64,000 bases of DNA from Clusia tigrina. Lineage: Eukaryota > Arthropoda > Insecta > Diptera > Clusiidae. Made by a program: the position numbers and the translations under genes. Shown here piece by piece: positions 34,317 through 45,661 of the stretch. The notes beneath the pieces are model-generated. The model saw nothing but the letters and a program-made list of their open reading frames with translations, searched no databases and was not told the DNA's origin. Position 1 is the first letter of the stretch. Each line of letters starts with the position of its first letter. Location of the stretch: positions 183,710,315-183,774,314 of the forward strand of contig OV050030.1 in assembly GCA_920105625.2 (NCBI GenBank), written 5' to 3'.

Positions 34317-34864
34317 TCCAAAACATATTGATATTTTATTATATGTATATAATAATTATTTATATTATTTTAATTATTTATATTATCAGTTGTAGTGTTG
34401 TTGTTATTCGCGGTGTTATTATTCAAATAATTGTATTCATTTACAATATCTTTTATATATTTGATTTATGAAGTGCATAATGTTGTGAAACTATATTTTT
34501 TCAATAACACAGTCACATACTTATCAACTAACAAAAATGTGTATTAGAACATACGAGTATATGGTACAGTCTCAACTCTTATCACATAAAAATATTTTAA
34601 TTATAATATAACACACACGTGCTCCAAATACCTGAAATATATTTACATACATACATACATATCATACATACCTATTAAAAAACTTGTATAATCTTGTTCT
34701 GCAGTTGGCTCATACCGCCGCACAAGCACAAAAATTTCTTTAAGAATATGTTGGCGGTCAGCTTCAACTCTTATCACATAAAAATATTTCAATAATAATA
34801 TAGCGCACACTCTCCCTAATACTATTGTGTGTACTCGTAAATATAATATAATGTATGTGAATAC
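34317..34864. repeat. Polinton right subterminal region with direct repeats
   Basis: No gene supported. A direct repeat of about 60 bp, CAACTCTTATCACATAAAAATATTT and following, occurs at 34567-34626 and 34759-34818 with a few differences (only the first 20 bases matter for recognition). CATA microsatellite near 34648-34670. Confidence 0.6.
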
Positions 34865-35481
34865 ATTTCATTTAAAAATGTATATGTTACCAGCTCATTA
34901 CGTGCCTAATACACACACACACACACACACACAACTAGGCTGTGGCTGCCTGCTGCCTTCTAACTATTTCTTCAGTTATTATCATCAAAAGCTCAGCTCA
35001 GTCAAGCTCAGCTCAACCCTGCCCCCGGATCAGCTCAGCCCTACCACCGCCTCCCCTCTAGTCAGCAAAAGCTCAGCCCCGCCCCGCCTCACCACTAGCC
35101 TATACCCAAGCCCATCACCAGACCATCCAACTCACCACCACAACAACAACAACATTATTTTGGCTCTGCCCCCTCCGACTATACAAAGGTATTTTCTGGA
35201 CGACAACTGTGAATATGGAGAATTTTCAGCAAATCGGAGCAAAACACAACTTTACTCCGGCACATTTGTACCAACATCTTTAAAAATTCTAAACATTTTA
35301 CAACTTTTTACTCCGATTTTCCATAGAGAGCAAAATATATTTTCAATTCTTACATTCCCATACATTCTTTTTGCTCATTTCTACTCTTTTGCTCCGGAAT
35401 CCCCATACAAAAGGTCTAAAAAATGAGCAAATGGAGCAGGAATGGAGCAAAATGGTCCAGAGGAGATCTTCATATACTACT
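34865..35481 (-). repeat. Polinton right terminal inverted repeat
   Basis: Complement of 3004-3519, ending TATACTACT at 35481. Contains an AC microsatellite (34911-34932) and the C-rich complement of the G-run block (35015-35092). It keeps about 95 bp (35199-35296) absent from the left copy. Confidence 0.93.
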
Positions 35482-35487
35482 TTTGGA
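35482..35487. repeat. Polinton target duplication, right copy (TTTGGA)
   Basis: Second copy of the six bases at 2998-3003. Confidence 0.95.
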
Positions 35488-36316
35488 AACAGGAAAAAGT
35501 CACTAGGAGCTAAATCTGGACTATAAGGTGGATGATTAACCAATTCGAAGTGTATTTCACGTAATTTTAGCATCGTATCTAATGCTGTGTGTTGCCTTCA
35601 AGAAAGGGCATTTTTTTCTTCTTTAAATGTGGTCGTTTTTCCTTGATTGTATCAATCAATTGATCCAATAATGCACGATAATACTTTCCTGTGATTGTGG
35701 ATCCTTTTTCAAGATAATCGATGAGCAATATTCCGTGTGCATCCCAAAACACAGTGGCCATAACCTTGCCAGCCGATTTCACTGTCTTCGCCTTCTTCGG
35801 AGCACTTCCACCAGCTTCCACACATTGTTTCGATTGATTTTTCAACGTTTCATCAACAACGACGCCAAAAATCAACAGGATTATGCTTTGTGATGTCCAA
35901 ACACCGCTGTGAAGTGGTCTGTCGAACTCGATTTTGTTCGACACTGAGCAAACGCGGCACACATCTTGCCGATAGCTTTCTCATATGCAAATGTTCATGC
36001 AAAATGTTGAACACACGTTCATTTGATATGTTTACCATTTCAACAATCTCACGCAACTTGACTCGGCGATCATTCATAACGATATCGAGGATTTTCTTGA
36101 TATTTTCTTCAGTAACCACCTCTTTTGGCCTTCCTGTTGATGGTATTGTTGCAGTGCTGCTTCGGCCGCGTTTAAATTCAGCAATCCAATATTTTACTAT
36201 GTAATCTGACGGAGCAGACTCACCGTAATGTTTATCGAGCTTTTCTGTTGTCTCTTTCGCCTTTTCCCTTTCAAATAATAGTGTTTAATCACTGCACGAA
36301 ATTCGCTTTTTCCCAT
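35488..36316 (-). pseudogene. mariner transposase, N-terminal and catalytic part
   Basis: Starts at the ATG at 36316 (MGKSEFRAVIKHYYLKGK). It continues through the helix-turn-helix part (VTEENIKKILDIVM, NISNERVFNIL) and the catalytic core (VDET..., AGKVMATVFWDAHGILLIDYLEKG, YSPDLAPSD). The first catalytic Asp is in VVDET. The second lies in a stretch altered to LEGNTQH, where a QDNAP-type motif is expected, and the third is in YSPDLAP. About nine residues after VDET are missing. Frameshifts lie near 35865 and 36240. After YSPDLAPSDFFLFP the Polinton begins, and the C-terminus is at 2826-2997. Confidence 0.9.
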
Positions 36317-36467
36317 TTTTCAAGAAACACAAAAGTTGCTTACTTCAAACGACTACAACAAATAAACTAATCGAAGAATTTGGGTGAAATTTTAACAGCT
36401 GACGTTTGACAGATCGCAATTTCTAAAAAAAAAAAGTTTTTGTGTTTGTGCTGCCATCTAGCGCTAG

Positions 36468-36845
<378 letters not shown>

Positions 36846-36856
36846 AACTCAACGCC

Positions 36857-37096
36857 ATTATCCCAATAAATTCACAAATTCGAATTTTAGTAACAGCCGC
36901 AGACGTATTTCGCTCATGAACTGTACCTTCAATAGGTGTAAAAGTTGATGGAACGCCTGGACGCCTAAAGCAAACGAATATCTTTATTAATCGTGTAGGT
37001 TTGTTTTACGGTATATGTTCAGAAATTTGTGGAGCAAATCACAGTTTTATACCTATTGTTATTGAAAGAATTCCTACTAATTATTTTATTAAATAA
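36857..37096 (+). pseudogene. cox2: NUMT: cox2 C-terminal part
   Basis: 80 open codons in mitochondrial code, ending TAA. They contain the copper-A region: [15 protein letters not shown], the Cys/His cluster [13 protein letters not shown] and the C-terminus NYFIK. The frame has stayed open apart from the TGA Trp codons. Confidence 0.9.
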
Positions 37097-37118
37097 GTAA
37101 TAACTCATATAAACTAAC

Positions 37119-37188
37119 ATTAAGTGACTGGAAGCAACTGTTGGTCTCTTAAACCATTTCATATTAAATTAGCTATTACTCTTAATGA
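37119..37188 (+). pseudogene. trnK: NUMT: trnK
   Basis: Insect mitochondrial tRNA-Lys with anticodon CTT at 37148-37150, directly after cox2 and before trnD as in mitochondria. Confidence 0.8.
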
Positions 37189-37282
37189 AAAAATTAGTTA
37201 ACATATAACATTAGTTTGTCAAACTAAAATTATTAATATTTAATTAATATATTTTAATTCGTCAAATACACCCTATTTTTTA
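37189..37282 (+). pseudogene. trnD: NUMT: trnD and first codons of atp8
   Basis: tRNA-Asp with anticodon GTC at 37218-37220, ending near 37256. The next 26 bases resemble the start of atp8 and run into the poly(T) of LINE B. Confidence 0.75.
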
Positions 37283-40200
37283 TTTTTTTTTGTAGAGAGG
37301 GTAAAAATCCCTGCCGCATTATCAAAACTGTCGTCACAGATTTGGTATGTGAGACTTGCACCCACTTAAACATCCCCCTCCCTCGCTGAGAACATCTCCC
37401 TACCCTGGAACCCTTTTTATACTTCCTTCAAGGTGTAGATTCTCACTTCCCTATTGGACTCTCAACATTATTCCTGCGTCCAGGTCCCGCTTTTTCCGTC
37501 GGAGCACACTTTCCACATATTTATCTACGTGGTCCCAGTATTCTTTGCTGCTTAGCATAACCTCCACAATGTTCTCGGTGGATTTCCATTTCAAGCGTGA
37601 TGCGCTCTTTTTGCCACCTTGTGCATTTGAAAAAGGTGTGCTCTGCATCATCCATATTGCTGTCGCCGCATATGCACTCAGTCCCTCCAATTTTTCCCAT
37701 TCGGTGTAGATACTTGTAGAAGTATCAGTGATCAGACAGTAACTGCGTGAGGTAGAAATTGACGGTTCCGGCTGTTCCTCCTCTCCAGCTTGCTATGTCG
37801 GGTATCAGTCTCGCTGTCCATCTTCCGCGACTCTCGGCGGCCCATCGTTCCTGCCAATGGTGCACGGTTTGTTGCTTTATATCCTGCGCGGTTCCTCTGG
37901 TATGCTTACCCATCTTGGCTTCTCGTAGGTGTTTTCGTTCGAGGGCCAAGAGATCGATGGGGATTAATCAGCTAATTACCAGAATTGCCGGCTCCGATAC
38001 TGTACGGTACGCTGAAGCTACTCGCAGAGCTGCGGTTCGTTGTACGGAGGATAAAACTTTTCTTCGGGCGTGCACCTTTAGCTTGTCAGCCCACAATTCG
38101 CTACCTTACAGCAGAATGGAGTGCGTTGTCATCATCAGAAGCTTCCTCTTGATGAATATGGGTCCTCCAATGTTTGCCATTTGTCTGCTGAGAGCAGCCG
38201 TTACCCTTGCTGCCTTCGTCGCCGCATTTTGCATTTGCGCCCAGTAGGTGAGCTTGGAGTCAAGCTGAATTCCCAGGTACTTTATCACCTTTTGTGTCTT
38301 GATGGTCTCGGAGCAAACTCTCAATTCGATTTCTATTGGAATGTGCTTTCTCGTGAGGAATAGCAGTTCCGTCTTTTCCGTGGCCAACTTCAAGCCATGT
38401 GAATCGAGCCACCTCTGGGTTCTGATCATGACCTGGTTCAGCTTTCTTTGGGCGTCTTCCGAGTCGCGTGTGTTGATGACAGGCGCAATGTCGTCTGCGT
38501 ATCCAACTCGATGAGTGTCATCTGGCATTTATATGCGCAAAATGCCTTCGTAGCTTATATTCCAAAGGTCCGGTCTGTGGATGGACCCTTGCGCTGCCCC
38601 TGACGTGATGGTTTTGCTTCGGGTGCCATTTTTGGTCTCGTATATCAACATTCGATCTTTAAGGTAGCTCCGGATTATCTTCTCAGATAAGCTGGTATCT
38701 GAAAACGATTTTCAAGTGCCTTGATCATATCCACCCTCCTAGCGCTGTTGAAAGCGTTTCTGACGTCTAATGCCTGGAGTAGAGATTTCCTTGCTGTGCC
38801 GCTAGCACAATTTCTATGACGTCTTCTACGGCGCCAATTGTGGACTTTCCTGGTCGAAAACCGTGTTGTCGAGTGGATAATCCCCCAGCGTTTTCATTGG
38901 CTGCTGCTATTCGGGGTTTGAGGAGTCACTCCAAAAGTTTGCCCGCGGTGTCTTGCATACACAGTGGTCGATATGCTGACGGTGATTCGGAGCTTCCTTT
39001 TCTCTTGCTAACGAGCACTAGTCGCTGTCTTATCCATACGTCTGGGAATATTCCTTCTGTCAGGCAGGCATTGTATATATCGAGAAGTACTTGGGCATGG
39101 CTATTTGACACTATTTTTAGGACTTCTGCTGGAATACCGTCGATACCCGGTGCTTTGGTTCCCTTTAGGGTTATGACTGCGGTTTTAAGTTAAGCTTCCG
39201 TGAAAGGTGATGGGACTTCCTTGACCAGCACTTCCAATTCTTCTCTTAAGGCATGTATAGGAAATAGAGCGTTTACTATGTTTTCCATAGCATGGTCTTC
39301 TAGTTGGGATTCCGATGCTCTTGCTCCAAGCTTTTTCATTACGACTCTATATCCCAGTCCACATGCATTGTTGTTTATGTCGTTTCGGAGCTCCTCCCAT
39401 TTCTTCTCCTTGCTGGTGTGAATAGCAGTTTTGAGGGTTTTTCTAGCAGCTTGGAGATCTTCTCTTCCGGCAAACGCGGATCTCACACGCCTGGCCCTAG
39501 TGTATTTTCTTCTACACCGCAGACAGACCCGTCTGATTTGAGCTATTTCCTCTGTCCACCAGTAAACGGCATTCTTGTGTTTATTTGGTTTTATTTTCGG
39601 CATCGCTGTGGTACAGGCTCTCTCTATACACTGCATGGTCTGCTTCACCTTGCTATTAGCATCGCTGGCGTGGCTGCCTAATGGAATGTTTGCCTTCAGC
39701 TCAGCAAGTAGCACTTCCGGGTTTAACTTTGATACATTCCACTTGCGAGTTCCGCGTCCACTTATGTTGGGGTCATAGTTGCTTGGCACTTTTTTAATGG
39801 AAAACGTAATGTATTGGTGATCGCTTCCATTATAGTCTTCTAAGACTTTCCATGTACTTACTATATGAGCAATGCTCTCAGAAGCTAGTGCAATATCTGG
39901 AATTGTACCCACGCATCCTGGTCTTCTAAAAGTGGCAGTGGTCACTGTGTTTACGACGACCACGTCCAGTACCCGCTGGCCCCTTGAATTGGTTGTTTGC
40001 ATTCCCCATTCGACTGCTTTGGAGTTAAAATCGCCAGCGATGATGAGTGCTCCTCCAAACTCTTGTGCTTTATCTTCGATGTCATCAATCTTTTTCTGGA
40101 ATACTTCTGCGCAGTCACTTGGAGTCAAGTAGCAGCTTATCAAAGTGAAGTGTCGATCATGGGCCCAAACGAAACCATCGCCTTTTCCATCTCCGGTTAT

Positions 40201-40597
40201 GCTAAAATTGCTGCCTATGGCCGCCGTTCCGCTCGTATCTGCAAGCCATGTTCCGCTTACTTTTTCCCTATATTGCTCACTGATTACTACAATGTCTGCT
40301 TTCTGCTCTATACTAATTTGGTCCAGTAATGCGTCAGCCACTCTGCTTCTGTGCATGTTTCCTTGCAGCTTTTTCATTTAGATGTCAATTTTTTGGTCAT
40401 CGCGCATCTACTTGAGCTCGGGATATGGTCTACCGGACTGCATTGAGCATCAAAGCAGAGGCAACACTTTGGGGTGTTACTGCACTCTTTTAATTTGTGC
40501 CCCGTTTCGCCACATCGTATGCACAGGCCTTGAATTTCCTGTCAGGATCTTTGCACTGCCATGCTAGATGACCAGGAGCATAGCACCGAAAACATCG
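37283..40597 (-). mobile_element. LINE B (R1-clade type), 5'-truncated, arm 1
   Basis: The same family as LINE A, on the minus strand, with a short A tail (T run 37283-37291) on the atp8 side. The 5' end is truncated inside the ORF1 zinc knuckles (about 40597). There the flank is nad4L, not atp8 continuation, so the two sides are not contiguous in mitochondria. It keeps the 540-bp C-terminal region missing in LINE A. No clear target duplication. Confidence 0.88.
37440..40377 (-). pseudogene. LINE B ORF2
   Basis: Endonuclease and linker are open for 395 residues (40377-39190), with VVISEQYREK, AGDFNSKAVEWG and SDHQYITF. A TAA at 39190 ends this frame. The reverse transcriptase follows in pieces: SPSAYRPLCM, HGFRPGKSTIGAVEDVI, YADDIAPVIN (38490-38510) and ATEKTELLFLTRKHIP. 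The C-terminus includes CICGDSNMDDAEHTFFKC (37625-37685), the CCHC motif of R1-clade ORF2. Frameshifts lie near 38690 and 38775, and a stop near 38530. Relative to LINE A the RT region has lost a few bases. It is inactive. Confidence 0.85.
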
Positions 40598-40605
40598 TCT
40601 TCGTC

Positions 40606-40860
40606 GTTAAATACTATTAATGTCACTAATTTTAACTTTGTTAAAAAAAGATAGCCCTAAAGCTCCCTCACAAACTCTAAAACATAAAAATATTATAGAA
40701 AAAAATGTTTCATAATTTATTATATTCAAATAAATTATTAATAAAAAAAATTAACAAAGAACAATATATTCTAAACTTAATAATATAGAAAGTAAATGTT
40801 TTCGATTAAATAAAAATTCCTTTAATAAATAAAATTACTGGAACTATATAATAAATAAAT
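40606..40860 (-). pseudogene. nad4L: NUMT: nad4L
   Basis: Minus-strand mitochondrial nad4L, recognised by [14 protein letters not shown] codons near 40640-40670 and its place before trnT. Stops and frameshifts are present. Confidence 0.65.
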
Positions 40861-40870
40861 ATAATCATTA

Positions 40871-40970
40871 GTTTTAATAGTTTAATAAAAAGCTTGTTCT
40901 TGGAAATCAAAAATAAAAATTATTTTTTTAAAACTTTCAATCTCCAAAATTAATATTTTTTAATAAAATA
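40871..40970 (+). pseudogene. trnT: NUMT: trnT and remains of trnP
   Basis: trnT (40871-40935) matches insect mitochondrial tRNA-Thr, but the anticodon loop reads TTGGAAA where TTGTAAA is expected. A short part of trnP on the opposite strand (CAATCTCCAAAATTAATA) follows. Confidence 0.65.
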
Positions 40971-41416
40971 CCTCTTGATATCAATCAATTAGATTTATAC
41001 TCCTTATTATTAACAATTCGTTCAATTTTTATTCAAATAAATCACCCATTAGCTATAGGCTTAATATTATTAATTCAAACTTTATTAATTTATTTAATTT
41101 CAGGACTTATAAGTAAAACATTTTGATTTTCATATATACTATTTTTAATCTTTTTAGGAGGAGTATTATTTATTTATGTTATTTCTTAGTTTCTAATGAA
41201 ATATTTTCTTTCCCAATAAAAATATTTATTTATTCACTATTTATATTAATATTAAATTTTTGTTTCTTCCTTTTTATAAAAAACCACACTTATATTTTTG
41301 TCAAACACAATAACTAAAGAACCACTTATTAATCAATATTCTTATTTTATAGAAAATTCAATTTCTTTATATAAATTATATAATTACCCAATTAATTTAA
41401 TTTCTTTATTACTAAT
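40971..41416 (+). pseudogene. nad6: NUMT: nad6
   Basis: Mitochondrial nad6 with INHPLAMGLMLLIQTLLIYLISG near 41040-41110, FLGGVLFIYVIS near 41150-41185 and SFPMKMFIYS. The C-terminal end (ENSISLYKLYNYPINLISLLLI) is cut at 41416 by gypsy2. Confidence 0.82.
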
Positions 41417-41751
41417 TGTAGGGTATTCACTTCTTGTACAGATCATTACCCTTGCCATCTCTTATGAGTAAAACAAACCGTATTAACAGCTCTTGTCATG
41501 AAATAAACGCCGGCAAGAGAAACTTGTGTGTATGCATTTCAGTAACTACAACTGCAGAGAGAGAAACTTGTATGTATAGATTTCATTAACAACGACTGCA
41601 AGAGAGCATTGTATGTATTACTTTTATTCTTTAAGCTCATTCCCTTTTTGTACCTCAAACTGAATTGTAAGCCATCGAAGTTAAAATAAAGAAAATAACA
41701 AATATACTAAACTCTAACTGTTTAACTTGAAAAAAGGCTGAGTTTATTACA
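41417..41751 (+). repeat. gypsy2 5' LTR
   Basis: Ends with CA just before the primer-binding site. Contains repeated AAGAGAAACTTGTGTGTAT-like units. In arm 2 the matching LTR lacks about 60 bp. Confidence 0.75.
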
Positions 41752-41879
41752 GTGGCGACGAGGATAAAACAATATTAAAATTAAATTTTGGTTGAAAAAT
41801 AATAATCGTGTTGCAGGAGAAATAAGAAGAACATAAGCAAGATGACTACACAGAGCGCACAAATTACATAAATATTTGG

Positions 41880-42470
41880 TAGACTTCCAAGTTTTGATCA
41901 TACTCAAAACAACTGGTCAATTTTTGAAAATCAAATGGAACAATTTCTGGTGGCGAATGATATAACTAATATCATTAAGAAAAAGGCAATTTTGTTGACG
42001 TCATTATGTGAAACGTCATATATGCTGTTACAAAATTTAGTGAGCCCGAAGAAAATAGAAGATGCAACAACAACGTATGAAATGTGTGTAGAGGTTATGC
42101 AAAAACATTTTAAGCCGCCAACATCAGGTTTTGCGAAAGGTACAAATTTTAGAATGCGTCGAAATTGGCTACGGAGACAATAAATGAATGGGCCAACAAA
42201 AGTGAACTGCGAGTTTGGTACGAGTTTATCAACAGCAAATCGTGATAAATTTGTAATGGGGTTGGAGAAGAGTCGGTGCATTTCATTAAAAAAGCAAATG
42301 GTAAAGACAAAAGGGAATCGTCAAATAAGATGGCTCAGCAACGTGAAAAGAAGAATGATCAACTATGTGAAGTCTGCGGTTATAAAAATCATAAAAGCGA
42401 GCAATGTAAGTTTAGAAATTATAAGTGTAACCAATGCCAGAAATAAGGTCATTTAAACAAAATGTTCAAA
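41880..42470 (+). pseudogene. gag: gypsy2 Gag fragments
   Basis: Two frames: 41935-42183 (EQFLVANDITNIIKKKAILLTSLC, KHFKPP) and 42184-42456. The first is typical of small gypsy Gag proteins. A Cys-His knuckle (CEVCGYKNHKSEQC) is readable near 42370-42408 in another frame, and CNQC follows near 42430. A short deletion near 42200 removes about 20 bases that arm 2 keeps. Confidence 0.7.
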
Positions 42471-42479
42471 GCAAAAAAT

Positions 42480-43856
42480 TTAATTTCTTAGAAAGTGATG
42501 ATAGGGATTTAAGCTTATTCTCTTTTACAAGTCCAAAAGATGGACCTATTAAAATTAACGTAAAAATCAATAAAAAAAAAAACTCTTTGATATGGAGTTG
42601 GATACGGGTTCAGAAAATACGGTGATTTCGGAAAAGACTTACAATGCTACTTTTAGTAATTACAGTCTTCGTAAAATAGATATGCTATTGAAGGCGTTAC
42701 AAGTACCTCGTACAAATATAATTCCTATAGGAGCTTGTGATGTGCTAATGCAATACGGTAATAAAGAAAAACTCATTCCAATTATTGTGATTAAACATGG
42801 TGGTCCACCCCTGCTGGGGCGAAACTTTTTGAGGGCATTTGAGATTGAGATTTGTAATATAAATTATGCATCTCTACTTCCAATGATGCAAAGTAATCCA
42901 ATAATTAATAAATTTAACAAATTGTTTGACGATGGTTTAGGACTATTCAAAATGAGTAAGGCCGTGTTGAAGGTAAAAGAGGACGCCGTACCAAAATTTT
43001 TTAGACCAAGGCCTTTGCCTTTAGCAATTAAAAATAGTGGAAGCAGGATTAGACGATTTGGTAAAATTGAAAATTTTAAAACCGGTGGAATATAGCGAAT
43101 GGGAACACCCATAGTGCCGATATTAAAAAAATACGGTAGCGTTAGAATTTGCAGTCATTTTAAGGTAACGTTAAACCCATACTTAATGATAGAAAAATAT
43201 CCGTTGCCTAGGATTGAGGAAATTTTTTCTAAATTGCATGGCGGGGAGGAATTTACAAAACTGGATTTAAGTATGGCGTACCAACAAATAGAGTTGGATG
43301 AAGAATCCCGTAAATATACAACTATATCTACTTCGAAAGGTCTTTTCCAATATACCAGGTTGATATATGGTTTAGCTTCAGCTCCCGCGATTTTTCAAAG
43401 GATAATGGATTCACTGTTGGCAAATTTGGATGACATTTTCATTAGCGTTCCCATTCGCGAACTGCATAACAAACATCTCGAACGAATTCTAAATATTTTA
43501 AGCGACGTAGGGTTTAAATTATCACCAGTAAAATGTGAATTCTTCTGTAAAAAAATAGAATATTTAGGTCACGTTATTGACAAACACGGTTTGTATATGA
43601 GTCCCAAAAAAGTGAGGGACATTTCTGAAATTCCAAATCCCACAAAGGTAAAGGAACTGCAAGCGTTTTTAGGAGTTGTAAATTTTTATAGAAGGTTTTT
43701 GCCAAACGTGTCCACATTGCTGTTTCCATTGCATAAGTTACTCAGAGCCGATACAGAATTTAATTGGACCCCAGATTGTTCGGTGGCCGTGAAAAAATTA
43801 AAAAATAGTCTGGTAGCTGAAGGTTGTTTAGCGCATTTTAATGCTAATGGTATGTT
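42480..43856 (+). pseudogene. pol: gypsy2 protease and reverse transcriptase
   Basis: Retropepsin DTGSENTVIS near 42600, with GRNFLRAF near 42820. RT: VPILKKYGSVRICSHFKVTLNP, LDLSMAYQQIELDEES (motif A), FQYTRLIYGLASAPAIFQRIMD and the usual YxDD region, here NLDDIFIS (43426-43446). After the RT, FLGVVNFYRRFLPN and LLRADTEFNWTPDC lead to the start of RNase H. A TAG at 43093-43095 separates protease and RT frames. The last 13 codons of the ORF (FDHEVKYLFEEL) are antisense-like readings of cytb DNA, not gypsy. Confidence 0.85.
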
Positions 43857-44536
43857 TGACCATGAGGTCAAATATCTTTTTGAGGAGCTATAGTTATTAC
43901 TAGTTTACTCTCCGTAATTCCATATTTAGGAATTGATTTAGTACAATGACTATGAGGAGGTTTTGGTGTAGATAACGCAACTCTCACTCGATTTTTTACC
44001 TTTTATTGTATTAGCAATAGTAATTATTCATTTAATATTCCAAATACACCAAACAGGATCAAATAACTCAATAGGATTAAATTCTAATAATAATAAAAAC
44101 CCTTTTCATCCATATTTTTCATTTAAAGATATAGTTGGATTTATTATTATACTATAAAGTTTAATAATTTTAACATTTACTAATCCCTATCTATTAGGAG
44201 ATCCAGATAATTTTATCCCCGGAAATACCTTAGTAACACCAATTCACATTAAACCTGAATGATATTTTTTATTTGCTTATGCCATTTTACGATCTATTCC
44301 TAATAAACTTGGAGGAGTAATTGCTTTAGTTTTATCTATTTCTATCCTAATAGTTATCCCTTTTTATAAATTAAGAAAATTCCGAGGAATTCAATTTTAT
44401 GCTATTAATCAAATTATATTTTGATTTATATTATTTAATGTAATTATTTTAATATAAATTGGTGCTCGTCCCGTAGAAACTCCCTATATCTTAACAGGAC
44501 AATTTTTAACTATTTCTAATTTTTTATTTTATAATT
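43857..44536 (+). pseudogene. cytb: NUMT: cytb, second half
   Basis: Cytochrome b from the PWGQISFWGA region to the C-terminus. Clear blocks: [88 protein letters not shown] near 44156 and others interrupt the reading. The N-terminal half is missing at the gypsy2 junction. Confidence 0.9.
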
Positions 44537-44579
44537 AATCCTATTATTACTAAATGATGAGATTCGTTATTAAAAAAAT

Positions 44580-44646
44580 AGTTAATGAGCTGGAATAAGC
44601 TTATATTTTGAAAATATAAGATAGAAATATAATTTACTATTATATC
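44580..44646 (+). pseudogene. trnS2: NUMT: trnS2 (UCN)
   Basis: tRNA-Ser with anticodon TGA in the loop TTTTGAAAA near 44608-44616, placed between cytb and nad1 as in insect mitochondria. Confidence 0.75.
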
Positions 44647-44925
44647 AAAGAAAATAAAATAATTTTCAAACCAATAATAAATATTAAATAATTTCATGAA
44701 AAAGGTAAAAAACATGTTCATGCTAAATATATTAATTTATCATATCGAAATCGAGGTAAAGTCCCTCGCACTCAAATAAATAAAAATCCAGTAAATCCTA
44801 ACTTTAAACAAAAAAAAATTAACTAAAAATGTCTGCACCTAAAAAAAAAATAGAAAATAATATTCTTATAAATAAAATACTACAATATTCTGCCATAAAC
44901 GTTAAAGCAAATCCTCCTCTTTTAT
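44647..44925 (-). pseudogene. nad1: NUMT: nad1 C-terminal part
   Basis: Minus-strand nad1: [17 protein letters not shown] near 44920-44870 and [24 protein letters not shown] near 44795-44710. It continues at 45477 after the I-type LINE. The last 12 bases are the LINE target duplication. Confidence 0.85.
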
Positions 44926-45464
44926 TATTATTATTATTATTATTGACAGGCTAAAAGAACACCGCGACCTAAAAGATCTATTGTGCAGCCTCGTACCCAA
45001 CTAAAACAGTCCTAGACTGTTTATAAATCTCGTAACTGCTGTGGGCTTAATTTTAACTAGGTGATTTGGAGATATGAACCCACTGCCTAGGTACTTATGT
45101 CTGCGTCTTGCCACCGCTGGGCAAGTGCATAGAATGTGTTCTGCCGTTTCCTGCTCCTCTTGACAGAGTCGACAAGAATCGTCTTCTACCACGCCTATAT
45201 TCTTCAGGTGGTAATTTAGTTTACAGTGTCCTGTTAAAAGTTCAGTGTATAGTTTGATGTCATTTCTGCTGAGGTTTAAAGAAGCATCTACCCTGATGTG
45301 TTCAGGATCAATGAGTAGTCTCGACTGCCGCATGCCTTTTTGGGCTCTCCAGTAGTTTAGCAGACTTCGTTTTTCCTGTTCGCACAACAAGTTATTTGTG
45401 AAGCTACTGTTTACCCCACAGAAGGGTTCTGGGCCTATAAAGGCAGTGTCTGCACCCTTTTTTG
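44926..45464 (-). mobile_element. I-type LINE, 539-bp 3' fragment, arm 1
   Basis: A 5'-truncated non-LTR element with a (TAA)n tail (44926-44943 as TTA repeats), flanked by the 12-bp duplication CTCCTCTTTTAT (44914-44925, 45465-45476). The TAA tail and the Cys/His C-terminus (CRLCQEEQETAEHILCTC) point to the I group. It is inserted in nad1. Confidence 0.9.
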
Positions 45465-45654
45465 CTCCTCTTTTATATTCTACATTAAACCCTGAAACTA
45501 ACTCAGACTCTCGTCCCCAAAATGAAAAGGCGTCCGATTTGTTTCTGCTAAACAAATTACTATTCAAATTATAGAAATTGGAAATAAAATAAAAATAAAT
45601 CAAACATAAATTTGATAAGTATAAAATATCAAACTTATTTTTTAAATTTTCCAA
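45001..45654 (-). pseudogene. Chimeric ORF: nad1 fused to the LINE C-terminus
   Basis: An uninterrupted frame of 217 codons in the standard code. The first 60 or so residues are nad1 (ending ESELVSGFNVEY, a hallmark of ND1). The rest, from about 45470 down, is LINE ORF2 C-terminus with the RNase H-distal region (LLTGHCKLNYHLKNIG) and a Cys-His motif. The fusion arose by LINE insertion into nad1. It is conserved with no amino-acid change in arm 2 (53983-54636). Nothing shows that it is expressed. Confidence 0.75.
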
Positions 45655-45661
45655 TTTTTAG
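45477..45661 (-). pseudogene. nad1: NUMT: nad1, middle part
   Basis: Minus-strand nad1 upstream of the LINE, ending at the gypsy1 LTR. A TGA codon region and a frameshift near 45560 are visible. Confidence 0.7.

Larger units (their letters stand above)
41417..43856 (+). mobile_element. gypsy2: Ty3/gypsy-type element, 3'-truncated, arm 1
   Basis: Starts with an LTR (41417-41751, TGTAGGG...TTACA), followed by a primer-binding site TGGCGACGAGGAT at 41753. Then come gag, protease and reverse transcriptase. It stops at about 43856 inside the region after RT, directly against cytb; no 3' LTR is present. The end of nad6 and the first half of cytb are missing at the same place, so a deletion removed the 3' half of the element together with mitochondrial sequence, or none was ever present. 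Confidence 0.85.
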
